DNA from: Lachnospiraceae bacterium
GTDB lineage: Bacteria > Bacillota > Clostridia > Lachnospirales > Lachnospiraceae
Direction: 5' to 3'
DNA: 64,000 nt
Assembly (NCBI GenBank): GCA_902363555.1
Contig: CABJAM010000011.1
Span: 1-64,000, forward strand
A program made the position numbers and the translations under genes. Under the pieces are notes generated by a model, which was not told the origin of the DNA, made no database searches, and saw nothing but the letters and a program-made list of their open reading frames with translations. This document shows positions 16,233-24,533 of the stretch, in pieces; the first letter of the stretch is position 1, and the number at the start of each line of letters is the position of its first letter.

Positions 16233-18371
16233 ATGGATGATTTGACGTATGGTATGCGGAAAAACATGCTCACAGAGCTGTTTTTAGATGCCGGCTACAA
16301 GCCTATGAAGCTGAAGGAGCTGTGCATGTTTCTCCATGTACCCAAAGACGAAAGAGAAGAATTGAAGGTGATGCTGGACCGGATGATTTCCGAAGGCATC
16401 ATTATGACGGTGGAGGGCCGCTATACAAAGGCGGAGCCGTCCGAATATAAAGGAATATTTTCCGGGAGCACCCGGGGATTCGGCTTCGTAAAAATCGAAG
16501 GCCGGGAGGATGATGTATTTATATCCGAGGACGATACGATGGGCGCGCTCCATGGCGACACCGTGGCTATTAAGATCACAAAAAAGGGGATTGGCGACAA
16601 GCGCTGCGAAGGCCAGGTGATCCGCATCGAGACACGCGCCAACGGTGATATTATCGGAACCTTTGACAAAGGAAAGAATTTTGGCTTTGTCATCCCGGAT
16701 AACACGAAGATTTCAAAAGATATTTTTATACGCAGTGACAATGATATGGGGGCTGTTACCGGGCACAAGGTGGTCGTGCATATATTGGATTATGGCACAA
16801 AGAACAAAAACCCTGAAGGAAAGATCACGGAAATCATCGGACATGTGGACGATCCACAGACCGATGTGTTATCGGTAGTCAAGGCCTACAATATCCCGGT
16901 GGAATTTCCGGAGGATGTGGAGCGGCAGCTTAAAAAGATTCCGGATCAGGTGTCGGAGGCTGACTTAACTGGACGTAAGGATTTAAGAGACTGGCAGACC
17001 GTAACCATCGATGGTGAGGACGCCAAAGATCTGGATGACGCCATCACCCTGACAAAGGAAAATGGTATTTATCATTTGGGCGTTCATATTGCCGATGTGA
17101 GCCATTATGTGACAGAGCATTCGCCATTGGACAAGGAAGCGCTGCGCCGGGGAACGAGCGTTTATCTGGTAGACCGGGTCATCCCCATGCTGCCCCATCA
17201 GCTATCCAACGGCATCTGCTCCCTGAATCAGGGCACAGACCGGCTGGCTTTGAGCTGCCTTATGGATATTGATGATAAAGGAAATGTCATTGGCCATGAA
17301 ATCGCCGAGACGGTCATCAATGTGGACCGGCGCATGACCTATACCGCAGTGGATGCCATTGTCACAGACCAGGAGCCTGCGGTCATGGAAGAATATGCCG
17401 ATTTTGTGCCCATGTTTGAGCTGATGAAGGAAGCGGCAGATGTATTGAGGACCAAACGCAGGCAAAGAGGCGGCATTGATTTCGATTTTCCGGAATCCAA
17501 GATTGTTCTGGACGACAAAGGTTATCCTGTGGACGTTCATCCTTATGACCGGAATGCGGCCACGAAAATCATTGAGGATTTCATGCTGATCGCCAATGAA
17601 ACCATTGCCGAGGATTTCTTCTGGCAGGAGCTTCCGTTCCTGTACCGGACCCACGAAACGCCGGATATGGAGCGGATCCATAAGCTCATGGCTATCATCC
17701 GCAATTTTGGATATTATATGAAGGCCGGGCGGGATGAGATCCATCCAAAGGAATTTCAAAAGCTGCTGGGCAAAATCCAGGATACGCCGGAGGAGGCCAT
17801 GATCAGCCGCCTGGCGCTGCGCTCCATGAAGCAGGCCCGGTATACGACGGAAAACTTCGGCCACTTTGGACTTGCAGTGAAATATTATTGTCATTTCACT
17901 TCACCCATCCGCCGTTATCCGGATTTACAGATCCATCGTATCATTAAAGAAAATCTTCACGGAGCACTTGACGAAAAGCGCCAGAGCCATTACAATAAAA
18001 TCCTCCCGGATGTGGCCACAAGTACAAGCACATCGGAGCGCCGGGCGGATGACGCCGAGCGGGATGTGGAAAAGCTTAAAAAGGTGGAGTATATGTCCGG
18101 GCATATCGGAGAAATTTACGAGGGTGTCATTTCAGGCATGACCAACTGGGGCATGTATGTGGAGCTGGCCAATACATGTGAGGGCATGGTACGGCTGGCG
18201 GATCTGGACGATGACTATTATTATTACGATGATGAGAAATTCGCCATTGTGGGGGAAACCCTGGGAACCACTTACAGTCTGGGGCAGAAGATCCGGGTCT
18301 GTGTGGAGAGTACGGACAAGATGACCCGGACCATCGACTTTGTGCCGGTGTATGACGATGTAACAGTTTAG
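16233..18371 (+). CDS. rnr: Ribonuclease R
   Basis: A processive 3'-to-5' exoribonuclease that degrades structured RNA and works with SmpB/tmRNA to clear defective messages. The 712-residue protein has an N-terminal winged helix, two cold-shock domains (GSTRGFGFVKIEG, GKNFGFVIPD), the RNB core with metal-binding aspartates in TIDGEDAKDLDDA, and a C-terminal S1 domain (about 620-705). The ATG at 16233 follows AGAGGTGAAT; the open frame further upstream runs through the repeat and terminator and is rejected. Confidence 0.95.
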   Translation: MDDLTYGMRKNMLTELFLDAGYKPMKLKELCMFLHVPKDEREELKVMLDRMISEGIIMTVEGRYTKAEPSEYKGIFSGSTRGFGFVKIEGREDDVFISEDDTMGALHGDTVAIKITKKGIGDKRCEGQVIRIETRANGDIIGTFDKGKNFGFVIPDNTKISKDIFIRSDNDMGAVTGHKVVVHILDYGTKNKNPEGKITEIIGHVDDPQTDVLSVVKAYNIPVEFPEDVERQLKKIPDQVSEADLTGRKDLRDWQTVTIDGEDAKDLDDAITLTKENGIYHLGVHIADVSHYVTEHSPLDKEALRRGTSVYLVDRVIPMLPHQLSNGICSLNQGTDRLALSCLMDIDDKGNVIGHEIAETVINVDRRMTYTAVDAIVTDQEPAVMEEYADFVPMFELMKEAADVLRTKRRQRGGIDFDFPESKIVLDDKGYPVDVHPYDRNAATKIIEDFMLIANETIAEDFFWQELPFLYRTHETPDMERIHKLMAIIRNFGYYMKAGRDEIHPKEFQKLLGKIQDTPEEAMISRLALRSMKQARYTTENFGHFGLAVKYYCHFTSPIRRYPDLQIHRIIKENLHGALDEKRQSHYNKILPDVATSTSTSERRADDAERDVEKLKKVEYMSGHIGEIYEGVISGMTNWGMYVELANTCEGMVRLADLDDDYYYYDDEKFAIVGETLGTTYSLGQKIRVCVESTDKMTRTIDFVPVYDDVTV

Positions 18372-18389
18372 ACTGTTCTGAACTGTTAC
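18360..18389 (+). repeat. GTAACNGTT inverted pair at the rnr stop codon
   Basis: GTAACAGTT (18360-18368) is the exact reverse complement of AACTGTTAC (18381-18389), spanning the rnr stop codon. It is one of the intergenic GTAACNGTTC-type motifs. Confidence 0.5.
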
Positions 18390-18422
18390 ATGACGACGAA
18401 GAACAAGCAGGGAGATGAGTTT

Positions 18423-18896
18423 ATGGCCAAAAAAGCCACAGGAACCAAATTGATCGCAAATAATAAAAAAGCTTATTTTGATTATTTTATAGAGGATACT
18501 TACGAGGCGGGCATCGTGCTCGTTGGTACGGAGGTCAAATCTTTGCGTATGGGCCGCTGCAGCATCAAGGAATCGTTCATCCGTCCGGAAAACGGAGAGC
18601 TGTTTATTTACCAGATGCATATCAGCCCCTATGAAAAGGGAAATATATTTAATAAAGATCCGCTGCGGACACGAAAACTTTTGCTCCATCGCAGCGAGAT
18701 CAATAAAATCATGGGCCAGGTGGCTCAAAAGGGCTACACCCTTGTGCCTTTGAAGGTTTATTTAAAGGACAGCCTGATGAAGGTGGAAATCGGCCTGGCG
18801 CGGGGCAAAAAGCTTTATGATAAGCGGGCGGATATCGCTAAAAAGGATCAGAGGAGAGAAGCGGAGAAGGATTTTAAAGTGCGGAATCTTTATTGA
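18423..18896 (+). CDS. smpB: SsrA-binding protein SmpB
   Basis: It binds tmRNA and delivers it to stalled ribosomes for trans-translation. The 157-residue protein has the canonical AYFDYFIEDTYEAGIVLVGTE-type N-terminal region and the C-terminal basic tail RADIAKKDQRREAEKDFK. The ATG at 18423 has GGGAGATGAG just upstream; the in-frame ATG at 18390 has none. Its RNA partner, ssrA, is encoded 200 bases downstream. Confidence 0.96.
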   Translation: MAKKATGTKLIANNKKAYFDYFIEDTYEAGIVLVGTEVKSLRMGRCSIKESFIRPENGELFIYQMHISPYEKGNIFNKDPLRTRKLLLHRSEINKIMGQVAQKGYTLVPLKVYLKDSLMKVEIGLARGKKLYDKRADIAKKDQRREAEKDFKVRNLY

Positions 18897-19036
18897 TCTG
18901 AAACCGTTTAGAAGGGCTGAAATGTTATATGCCCGTGAAATTCACGTTTTCATACGGTCTGCGCAATAAATGCGCAGACCTGTCTGAACTGTTACGAATC
19001 ACGCGCAAAAATAATTTTTAAATTTACAAAAAACAC

Positions 19037-19065
19037 TTGACGAAACATTGCGGCTGTCATATAAT
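19037..19065 (+). promoter_or_regulatory. Promoter of ssrA
   Basis: TTGACG at 19037-19042, a 17-base spacer and a perfect TATAAT at 19060-19065. This near-consensus promoter suits a highly abundant RNA. Confidence 0.75.
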
Positions 19066-19098
19066 TAATGACAGCCCAGTCTTCAGAACATACCTTTA

Positions 19099-19451
19099 GG
19101 GGTTGTACTGGTTTCGACGGGGGTGTTGAAGTTGGAGAAGCCATCCGCAGACTCCGGAACTGCGTTAAAAGCTGGAACTTAAATATAAAAGCTGAAGATA
19201 ACAATTACGCTTTAGCTGCAGCTTAATGCAGCTGTGTCAGTCCGGGATTGCTCACAGTCCGGGAATCTGGCATCAAATTATGTGAGGCCCTTTGCCGCCT
19301 AAGCTTTGCAGCGGTAAAAGAATTATGAAGCTACCAAGGCCATAAGCCTGTCGCCGGGCGTATGGACGAGGGAATGACAAAACAGCGACTGTGATGGGAG
19401 ATGCTTCGATGGAGGTGCCTTCGGACCGGGGTTCGACTCCCCGCAGCTCCA
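19099..19451 (+). ncRNA. ssrA: Transfer-messenger RNA (tmRNA)
   Basis: tmRNA rescues stalled ribosomes and adds a degradation tag. The 5' end GGGGTTGTACTGGTTTCGAC and 3' end GGTTCGACTCCCCGCAGCTCC form the tRNA-like acceptor (GGGGTTG with CAGCTCC) and T-arm. The tag frame at 19191-19226 reads AEDNNYALAAA followed by TAA. CCA is not encoded. Its partners smpB and rnr lie just upstream. Confidence 0.96.
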
Positions 19452-19456
19452 CTAGC

Positions 19457-19514
19457 GAGTCGACAGTCGAACACAGAGTGTTCGGATACTGTACTTGCGA
19501 CTCCGTTTTTTCCA
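19457..19514 (+). terminator. Terminator of ssrA
   Basis: A long hairpin with GAGTCG at its base pairing with CGACTC, and an inner CGAACAC/GTGTTCG stem, is followed by a six-base T-run. Confidence 0.8.
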
Positions 19515-19611
19515 AAAGCCTTGGATCAGACCAGGAAGATGTGTAACAACACATGAATAAAAGGTTTTGATGATACAATTCAAATTATTTGAAAAAAATA
19601 TAAAAAAAGGC

Positions 19612-19640
19612 TTGCATTTTGGAAAAAGATGTTGTATACT
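19612..19640 (+). promoter_or_regulatory. Promoter of tRNA-Glu
   Basis: TTGCAT at 19612-19617, a 17-base spacer and TATACT at 19635-19640, 13 bases before the tRNA. Confidence 0.7.
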
Positions 19641-19653
19641 AAGATAGTCAGAT

Positions 19654-19725
19654 GGCCCGTTGGTCAAGCGGTTAAGACGCCGCCCTCTCACGGCGGAAAC
19701 AGGGGTTCGATTCCCCTACGGGCTA
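19654..19725 (+). tRNA. tRNA-Glu (anticodon CTC)
   Basis: A full cloverleaf: acceptor GGCCCGT pairs with ACGGGCT (first pair G-U), and the T-arm is GGGGTTCGATTCCCC. The anticodon stem CCGCC/GGCGG encloses the loop CTCTCAC, giving anticodon CTC for GAG. CCA is not encoded. Confidence 0.93.
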
Positions 19726-19732
19726 CGAAGAG

Positions 19733-19764
19733 AAATCCGTAAACTTTAGTTTGCGGATTTTTTT
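19733..19764 (+). terminator. Terminator of tRNA-Glu
   Basis: AAATCCGTAAACT pairs with AGTTTGCGGATTT, followed by a T-run. The head of the dispersed repeat (GTGCGAAGAAACGAGTC) follows at once. Confidence 0.85.
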
Positions 19765-19786
19765 GTGCGAAGAAACGAGTCATAAA
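19765..19786 (+). repeat. Dispersed repeat, short copy
   Basis: TGCGAAGAAACGAGTCATAAAG is a truncated, slightly diverged copy of the repeat head, squeezed between two terminators. Confidence 0.5.
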
Positions 19787-19827
19787 GAAAGCCCGGAGGG
19801 AGAGTGCGTTTCCTTCCGGGCTTTTTG
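19787..19827 (-). terminator. Terminator of the LysR gene (bidirectional)
   Basis: AAAGCCCGGAGG pairs with CCTTCCGGGCTTT. T-runs flank it on both strands, so it can stop the LysR transcript arriving on the minus strand. Confidence 0.75.
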
Positions 19828-19855
19828 AATATCCGTTATTCGTTATTCTTAGTAG

Positions 19856-20749
19856 TTACTCCATATTCTGTATCAGATAGTTGATGAACAGTGGTATGGC
19901 CGGATTCAGGTTATCTTTATGCCATACGCCCACCAGCTTTAGCCGGTCATCCTCAATAAGCCGTATGAACCGGACCGAATGGTTATTATGCAGCTTGCAG
20001 TTGGCGTCCAGTACGGAAAAGCCCAGGCCGGATTCCACAAGAAGCATAATATGCTCCACCGAGGAGGCTGTCTGTATACGCCGGGGCTGAAAGTTATGGT
20101 TATGGCACAGATTGATCAGCGCCTCATAGCCGCCCACGGAAATCTCCGGAGAGATGATGATCAATGTCTCATCTTTTAAATCCTCCAGACAGATCGTCTC
20201 CTTATCGGCCAGCGGATGATATTTGGAAATCACGCATTCCCCGACGCTTTCATAAAAATTCTCAAAGACGATATCCTGATCCATATATGCATCCACATCA
20301 AAGCTCAAGGTCAGTGCTACATCGATGGCATTGCTTTTCAGCATTTCTCTTAAATCGCGAAAATTGCCGCGCATAAGGGAGATTGTAATTTCCGGATAGT
20401 TTGTTTTTAAATAACTGATCGCTTTTGGCAGGAAATTTTCCGATTCCTGAGCTTCGATCATGCCGATACGGATGGCGGCGTTCTGGCCGAGCTCAGCGTG
20501 CTTGGCCCTTTCCCTGGCAAGCTCCATTAATTTCTGGAAATTTTCAAATTCCTTTACCCATACGGCACCGGCCGGGGTCAGTCTTACGTACTTTTTAGTG
20601 CGCAAAAAAAGCTGAACACCAAGTTCGGCCTCCAGGCTTGAGATATTCCGGCTGAGAGAGGACTGGGCCACATAAAGAGACCGGGCAGCCTCAGAAAAAT
20701 TCAAATATTTGGCAACGGCCAGAAAATATCGGATTTGCGTACTTGTCAT
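19856..20749 (-). CDS. LysR-family transcriptional regulator
   Basis: A 297-residue LTTR with an N-terminal winged helix (QIRYFLAVAKYLNFSEAARSLYVAQSSLSRNISSLEAELG) and a C-terminal two-lobe effector domain from about residue 90. The effector and target are not evident. The ATG at 20749 is preferred because GAGGTG lies seven bases upstream; a GTG three codons earlier is also in frame. LTTRs usually control a divergent neighbour; the nearest divergent gene is the DUF6076-like one at 21035, about 285 bases away, which is not an obvious metabolic target. Confidence 0.88.
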   Translation of the reverse strand: MTSTQIRYFLAVAKYLNFSEAARSLYVAQSSLSRNISSLEAELGVQLFLRTKKYVRLTPAGAVWVKEFENFQKLMELARERAKHAELGQNAAIRIGMIEAQESENFLPKAISYLKTNYPEITISLMRGNFRDLREMLKSNAIDVALTLSFDVDAYMDQDIVFENFYESVGECVISKYHPLADKETICLEDLKDETLIIISPEISVGGYEALINLCHNHNFQPRRIQTASSVEHIMLLVESGLGFSVLDANCKLHNNHSVRFIRLIEDDRLKLVGVWHKDNLNPAIPLFINYLIQNME

Positions 20750-20895
20750 TACTGTCACCTCATCGTTTCTGCTATCGTGATAGCTATGAGTATTTAGCGG
20801 GCGTTTTGGGGCCGCTTTTGTATATTTAATTTTATCATGCCTGCCGCGTGAAGTCCACCCCCAGAGCGAATTTGTGTAACAGACAGCAGTGCACC

Positions 20896-20913
20896 GTAAC
20901 TGTTCGGCCCCTC
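20896..20913 (+). repeat. GTAACTGTTCGGCCCCTC motif
   Basis: Seventeen bases (TAACTGTTCGGCCCCTC) are identical to 60336-60352. Both copies lie between genes and belong to the GTAACNGTTC motif group. Confidence 0.5.
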
Positions 20914-21034
20914 TAAACTTTGTAGTGCGCCTGACATTGGAATAATCGTAAGAAAATCAGGGATTGACGAAAAAGGTAAAATTATATATAGTAATAGTAT
21001 ACGACAAACTTGTAACTACCAAATGGGGGAACCG

Positions 21035-21871
21035 ATGATGTCAAGACAGGAAAATTTATATATACATATATATACAGGGGTGCGCACGGAAGGTATGACA
21101 TACATTAATCCTGAGGAAAGCTTTGAGACCGGACAGGCTTTGCTGGATTTTATTTATGCGGATTTATCTGAAATATCTCTGAAAGAGGACGATATTGCCG
21201 CAGGCATGGTATCCATTGGACAGATTCATCCGTATTTTTCGCATATATCTGCTGAAGCCCGCCGGCTGTTTGTCGATAATTGTATGAACGCAACCTATGA
21301 GGGAAGTTACTGTATCGACGGTCTTATTGTTCTGCAAAAGCGGTTTGCCGGATATCTTGAAGCCTTTGTGTCCGACGGTCTGACGGAAAAGACCATTGAG
21401 ACTATTGGAAAGTACCGGCTGTATTCTCTGAGCCAGTATACAATGCTTGACGGTGTACCTATGGTGGATCATTTCCTTATGGGCTTTGAGGACTGCCTCT
21501 ACCTGGAACTGATGGAGATTATCCGCTGCCAGACATTGATCAAAATCTGTAAAAACTGCGGCCGTATGTTCCTGCCCAGAAAGAGTAACATTGATTATTG
21601 CCACCGTATATTTACCGAGGATGGAAAAACCTGTCAGGATGTGGGGTATACTCAGACCTTTGCCCGGACGGTGAAAAATGACGAGCTGCTCCAGGCCTAT
21701 ACAAGGGCCTATAAGGCGCACTATGCCCGTATGTCCAAGCCCCGCAAACGTGCGGGAAACTTGTCCAGAGAAGATTTTGAAAAGTGGTATCAGGAAGCCA
21801 AGGATAAGCTGGGGCTGGCCCGCAGCGGCGCGCTGGATGCAGCGGAATTTAAAGAATGGCTGAAAAAATAG
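21035..21871 (+). CDS. DUF6076-like zinc-finger protein, function unknown
   Basis: The 278-residue protein has no known function. The N-terminal two thirds are predicted helical without membrane segments. Around residues 172-200 lies a zinc-finger-like cluster: CKNCGRMF, then YCHR and CQDVG, giving C-x2-C...C-H...C. It is followed by a helix-rich tail with KAYKAHYARMSK. This cysteine pattern and the YTQTFARTVKN-type continuation match DUF6076-like and CGNR-like clostridial proteins, often found in accessory regions. The start is either ATG 21035 or 21038; both fit a GGGGG site just upstream. Confidence 0.65.
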   Translation: MMSRQENLYIHIYTGVRTEGMTYINPEESFETGQALLDFIYADLSEISLKEDDIAAGMVSIGQIHPYFSHISAEARRLFVDNCMNATYEGSYCIDGLIVLQKRFAGYLEAFVSDGLTEKTIETIGKYRLYSLSQYTMLDGVPMVDHFLMGFEDCLYLELMEIIRCQTLIKICKNCGRMFLPRKSNIDYCHRIFTEDGKTCQDVGYTQTFARTVKNDELLQAYTRAYKAHYARMSKPRKRAGNLSREDFEKWYQEAKDKLGLARSGALDAAEFKEWLKK

Positions 21872-21890
21872 ATAAATTCCTCAAAAAGAG

Positions 21891-21919
21891 TTGACAATAT
21901 CTGCAAAAAATGATAATAT
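21891..21919 (+). promoter_or_regulatory. Promoter of tRNA-Leu
   Basis: A perfect TTGACA at 21891-21896, a 17-base spacer and TAATAT at 21914-21919, placed 27 bases before the tRNA. Confidence 0.75.
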
Positions 21920-21946
21920 AATTTTCGCAGTGAAAAATCATTGTCA

Positions 21947-22029
21947 GCCGGCGTGTCGGAATGGTAGACGAGGCAGACTCAAAATCTGTTGTGGGCAACC
22001 ACGTGCGGGTTCAAGTCCCGCTGCCGGCA
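21947..22029 (+). tRNA. tRNA-Leu (anticodon CAA)
   Basis: A class II tRNA with a long variable arm. Acceptor GCCGGCG pairs with TGCCGGC, the T-arm is CGGGTTCAAGTCCCG, and the anticodon loop CTCAAAA gives CAA for UUG. CCA is not encoded. Confidence 0.93.
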
Positions 22030-22035
22030 GTAACT

Positions 22036-22079
22036 AAAAATTCCGTGTGATTTGTCTTGAAATCACACGGAATTTTTTC
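22036..22079 (+). terminator. Terminator of tRNA-Leu
   Basis: AAATTCCGTGTGATTT pairs with AAATCACACGGAATTT and is followed by further Ts, a strong hairpin. Confidence 0.88.
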
Positions 22080-22129
22080 TTCCAGGAAGCGGAGCTCGAA
22101 CCTGGTTCCCAAATTCAAAGGAGATATTT

Positions 22130-22759
22130 ATGGCGACAAAAATATTTGTTCACGGCTCAGGACACAAAGCGGCAAGTTGGAATAAAACAATTTCATATAT
22201 GACAAACAATGAAGATATTTTGTGTCCAAATCTGTCTTCCATTCTTGAAGGAAAAACGGCAAGTTACGAAAATCTGTATTCTTCATTTGTAAAATATTGC
22301 AATGAAATTGACGGACAAATTCATTTATGTGGTCTTTCATTAGGTGGTATTCTGACTTTAAATTATGCTTTGGATTTCCCGCAAAAAGTGAAAACATTAG
22401 TTTTAATCGGAACGCCATATAAAGTTCCGAAGGTAATATTTAGTTTTCAAAATGTAATTTTCAGATTTTTACCAAAATCTATTTTTGAAACGATGGCATT
22501 TGATAAAAAGAACACTTTTGCTTTGGGAGACGCCATGAAGAACTTAGATTTCAGTGGCAAGGTGGGAAATATTAAGTGTTCCACTCTGATCCTTTGTGGT
22601 AAGAAAGACAGTGCTAATATGAAATCAGCGTATTACTTATCGCAAAACATTAAAAGCTCGGAATTGAAAATTATTGAAAATACTGGTCATGTTGTAAATG
22701 AAGAGAACCCAGAAGCCTTAGCAAAAATATTATCCGAATATTATTCGCAAAATACTTAA
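22130..22759 (+). CDS. Alpha/beta hydrolase
   Basis: The 209-residue protein has the alpha/beta-hydrolase fold. It shows an oxyanion-region FVHGSGHKAASWN at the start, the nucleophile elbow GLSLGG (serine near residue 66), a late aspartate in CGKKDSAN and a late histidine in TGHVVNEE. The substrate is unknown. Its codons are clearly AT-richer than those of the neighbours (many TTT, AAA, ATT), and it follows a tRNA terminator directly, so recent acquisition beside the tRNA is plausible. AAAGGAG precedes the ATG. It has its own terminator. Confidence 0.82.
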   Translation: MATKIFVHGSGHKAASWNKTISYMTNNEDILCPNLSSILEGKTASYENLYSSFVKYCNEIDGQIHLCGLSLGGILTLNYALDFPQKVKTLVLIGTPYKVPKVIFSFQNVIFRFLPKSIFETMAFDKKNTFALGDAMKNLDFSGKVGNIKCSTLILCGKKDSANMKSAYYLSQNIKSSELKIIENTGHVVNEENPEALAKILSEYYSQNT

Positions 22760-22776
22760 TCCATCCAGAATAAAGT

Positions 22777-22839
22777 AAGAAGATCCTATGAAAGTATCAA
22801 GTGCTAAAAAGCATCGCTTTACATAGGATCTTCTTTTTT
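22777..22839 (+). terminator. Terminator after the hydrolase gene
   Basis: AAGAAGATCCTATG pairs with CATAGGATCTTCTT across a roughly 30-base loop, followed by a T-run. Confidence 0.75.
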
Positions 22840-22867
22840 CAAGGGGCTTAAAAGTCGGTATTAACTG

Positions 22868-22943
22868 TCAGCCCCTTTGCTGCGACAGCCGCGATCTGGC
22901 GCAGCGACGCGCACATGGATACGAGAAGCAAAGACGGATGCCG
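22868..22943 (+). repeat. Dispersed repeat, diverged copy lacking the head
   Basis: GACAGCCGCGATCTGGCG, then GATACGAGAAGCAAAGACGG, resembles the second half of the unit at 3652 (GACTGCCGCGATCTGGCG...GATGTGAGAAGCGAAGCCGG). It lies between convergent genes. Confidence 0.5.
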
Positions 22944-22944
22944 C

Positions 22945-24372
22945 TTACGGCTTTAGCACCACCTTCATCACATGATCCTGCCGCTTTTCAAACAATTCAT
23001 AGGCCGCCATTGCATCCGCCAGCGCAAACCTGTGCGTGATCAGTCCAGCAGCATCCAGCTTTCCTTCGGAAATCAATTTCATAATTTCCTTACAATTGCA
23101 GGCATCCACGCCGCCGGTTTTAAACGTCAGATTTTTTCCATACATAGAGGGCAGCGGAAGCACCTGGTCCTCCTCGTACATAGCGATAACGGTAACGATG
23201 GCATTCGGCCTTGCTATGCGCCAGGCCATTTCAAATGTATTGCTGCCGCCGGCGGCCTCCATGACCACATCCGCGCCCCGGCCGTCGGTCAGCTCCCTAA
23301 GGATCACATCCACCGGCTGGTGGTCGCTGTTAATAACCACATCGGCAATCCCTTTATCTTTTACCATCGCCAGACGTTCCTCATCCACATCCACAGCTAT
23401 GATCAGCGCCGGCGCATAAAGGCGGGCGCACAGCATGGCGCAGATCCCTGTGGGGCCGGCGCCAATGACGGCAACGACATCCCTTGGCGCAATCTCGCTG
23501 ATCTTTGCGCCCCAATAGCCGGTGGAGAGGAGATCCCCGGTAAAGATGGCCTGTTCATCGGTGACATTATCCGGAATGGGTGTCAGTCCGTTTTGGGCGT
23601 AAGGCACCCGCACATATTCCGCCTGGCCGCCGTCGATGCGGCAGCCCATGGCCCAGCCGCCGTTTTCGTCTGTACAGTTATTGACAAAGCCGCGCTCACA
23701 GAAATAGCAGTGGCCGCAAAATGTCTCCACGTTTACCGCCACCCGGTCGCCCATGTCAAAACCTGTGACCGCGTCGCCCAGAGCCGCGATTTCCCCGACA
23801 AATTCGTGGCCAACCACAACACCGGGAACAGCCCGGGGAACACTGCCATGTTTAATATGAAGATCGCTGGTGCAGATCGAGGCCAGCGTCACCTTGACAA
23901 TGGCGTCTGTGGGCGCGATGATTTTAGGAATCCTGCGCTTTTCCAGCGCAAATACGCCGTTTTCCTTATAAACGACGGCATCCATCATCGGGGAAGGGGT
24001 CATGGCTTCGTGCTCCTTTGCCAGCTCATCGTGGAGCGCCAGGGAATCCCATGTGGCGTTCTGGGCTGTGACCACAGCCTTTAGAGCGATCCGGGGGATA
24101 TTGTTTTTGCGGAGCTGGCGCAGCAGCTCGTCCAGCCGTGCGTTGGAGAAGCCGTTAAGTACCATCATTTCATCGGAAAATCCCGGCCCTTCATACACAT
24201 CCGCCTTCATCTCAAAGCCTTTCATGCGGAGCAGTGCGCCGATGGGCTGTAAATATAAATCGGGCGTGACCTCCTTCATACGGATACCCATCCGCAAAAA
24301 TATCATTTTCAGGTCGCGCAGCCTGGGGAATGATTGAAAATTATACAAAAGAACCGATTCGATACCTGTCAT
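22945..24372 (-). CDS. DUF3783 domain fused to a zinc-dependent alcohol dehydrogenase
   Basis: The 475-residue product has two parts. Residues about 3-123 match DUF3783 (VLLYNF at the start, EGPGFSDEMMVLNGFS, ALKAVVTAQNATWDS, ELAKEHEAM), normally a stand-alone clostridial protein of unknown function. Residues about 124-475 form a medium-chain dehydrogenase. It shows catalytic zinc ligands in ICTSDLH and GHEFVGE, four structural zinc cysteines in CGHCYFCERGFVNNC, and an NAD(P) loop VIGAGPTGICA. No stop separates them. An internal ATG at 24003 has its own AAAGGAG nine bases upstream, so the dehydrogenase may also be made alone (352 residues). The ATG at 24372 is chosen because AGGAGG lies just before it; the frame is open 13 codons further. 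Confidence 0.85.
   Translation of the reverse strand: MTGIESVLLYNFQSFPRLRDLKMIFLRMGIRMKEVTPDLYLQPIGALLRMKGFEMKADVYEGPGFSDEMMVLNGFSNARLDELLRQLRKNNIPRIALKAVVTAQNATWDSLALHDELAKEHEAMTPSPMMDAVVYKENGVFALEKRRIPKIIAPTDAIVKVTLASICTSDLHIKHGSVPRAVPGVVVGHEFVGEIAALGDAVTGFDMGDRVAVNVETFCGHCYFCERGFVNNCTDENGGWAMGCRIDGGQAEYVRVPYAQNGLTPIPDNVTDEQAIFTGDLLSTGYWGAKISEIAPRDVVAVIGAGPTGICAMLCARLYAPALIIAVDVDEERLAMVKDKGIADVVINSDHQPVDVILRELTDGRGADVVMEAAGGSNTFEMAWRIARPNAIVTVIAMYEEDQVLPLPSMYGKNLTFKTGGVDACNCKEIMKLISEGKLDAAGLITHRFALADAMAAYELFEKRQDHVMKVVLKP
24003..24019 (-). promoter_or_regulatory. Internal ribosome binding site and ATG within the fusion gene
   Basis: On the minus strand, AAAGGAG (complement of 24013-24019) lies nine bases before an in-frame ATG (24003-24001) exactly at the DUF3783/dehydrogenase boundary. 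It could be a relic of two ancestral genes or a working internal start. Confidence 0.5.
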
Positions 24373-24490
24373 AAAAACCTCCTGTGAACCGCCTGCAGCG
24401 AAGCTGTCCATAAAAAACAGATCGCTGCAGAGCCCTAATATATCTATTTTAATATACCCCGGCTGTGATTACAAGGCACCTGCTTAAAAT

Positions 24491-24522
24491 TTAGCTTTAT
24501 AAAATACGCCAACAGTGATATA
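24491..24522 (+). promoter_or_regulatory. Candidate promoter ahead of the structured leader
   Basis: A perfect TATAAT lies at about 24517-24522, with only a weak TTTATA 17 bases further upstream. The transcript would start near 24530 and include the hairpins at 24534-24652. Confidence 0.4.
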
Positions 24523-24533
24523 ATAAAAAACAA

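Noticed and set aside
18950..18982. Hairpin GGTCTGCGCA...TGCGCAGACC considered as a terminator after smpB
   Set aside because: No T-run follows on either strand, so it is at most a structural or repeat element.
22972..24084. 370-residue + strand frame opposite the DUF3783-dehydrogenase gene
   Set aside because: Antisense shadow of a well-recognised enzyme, with no domain of its own.
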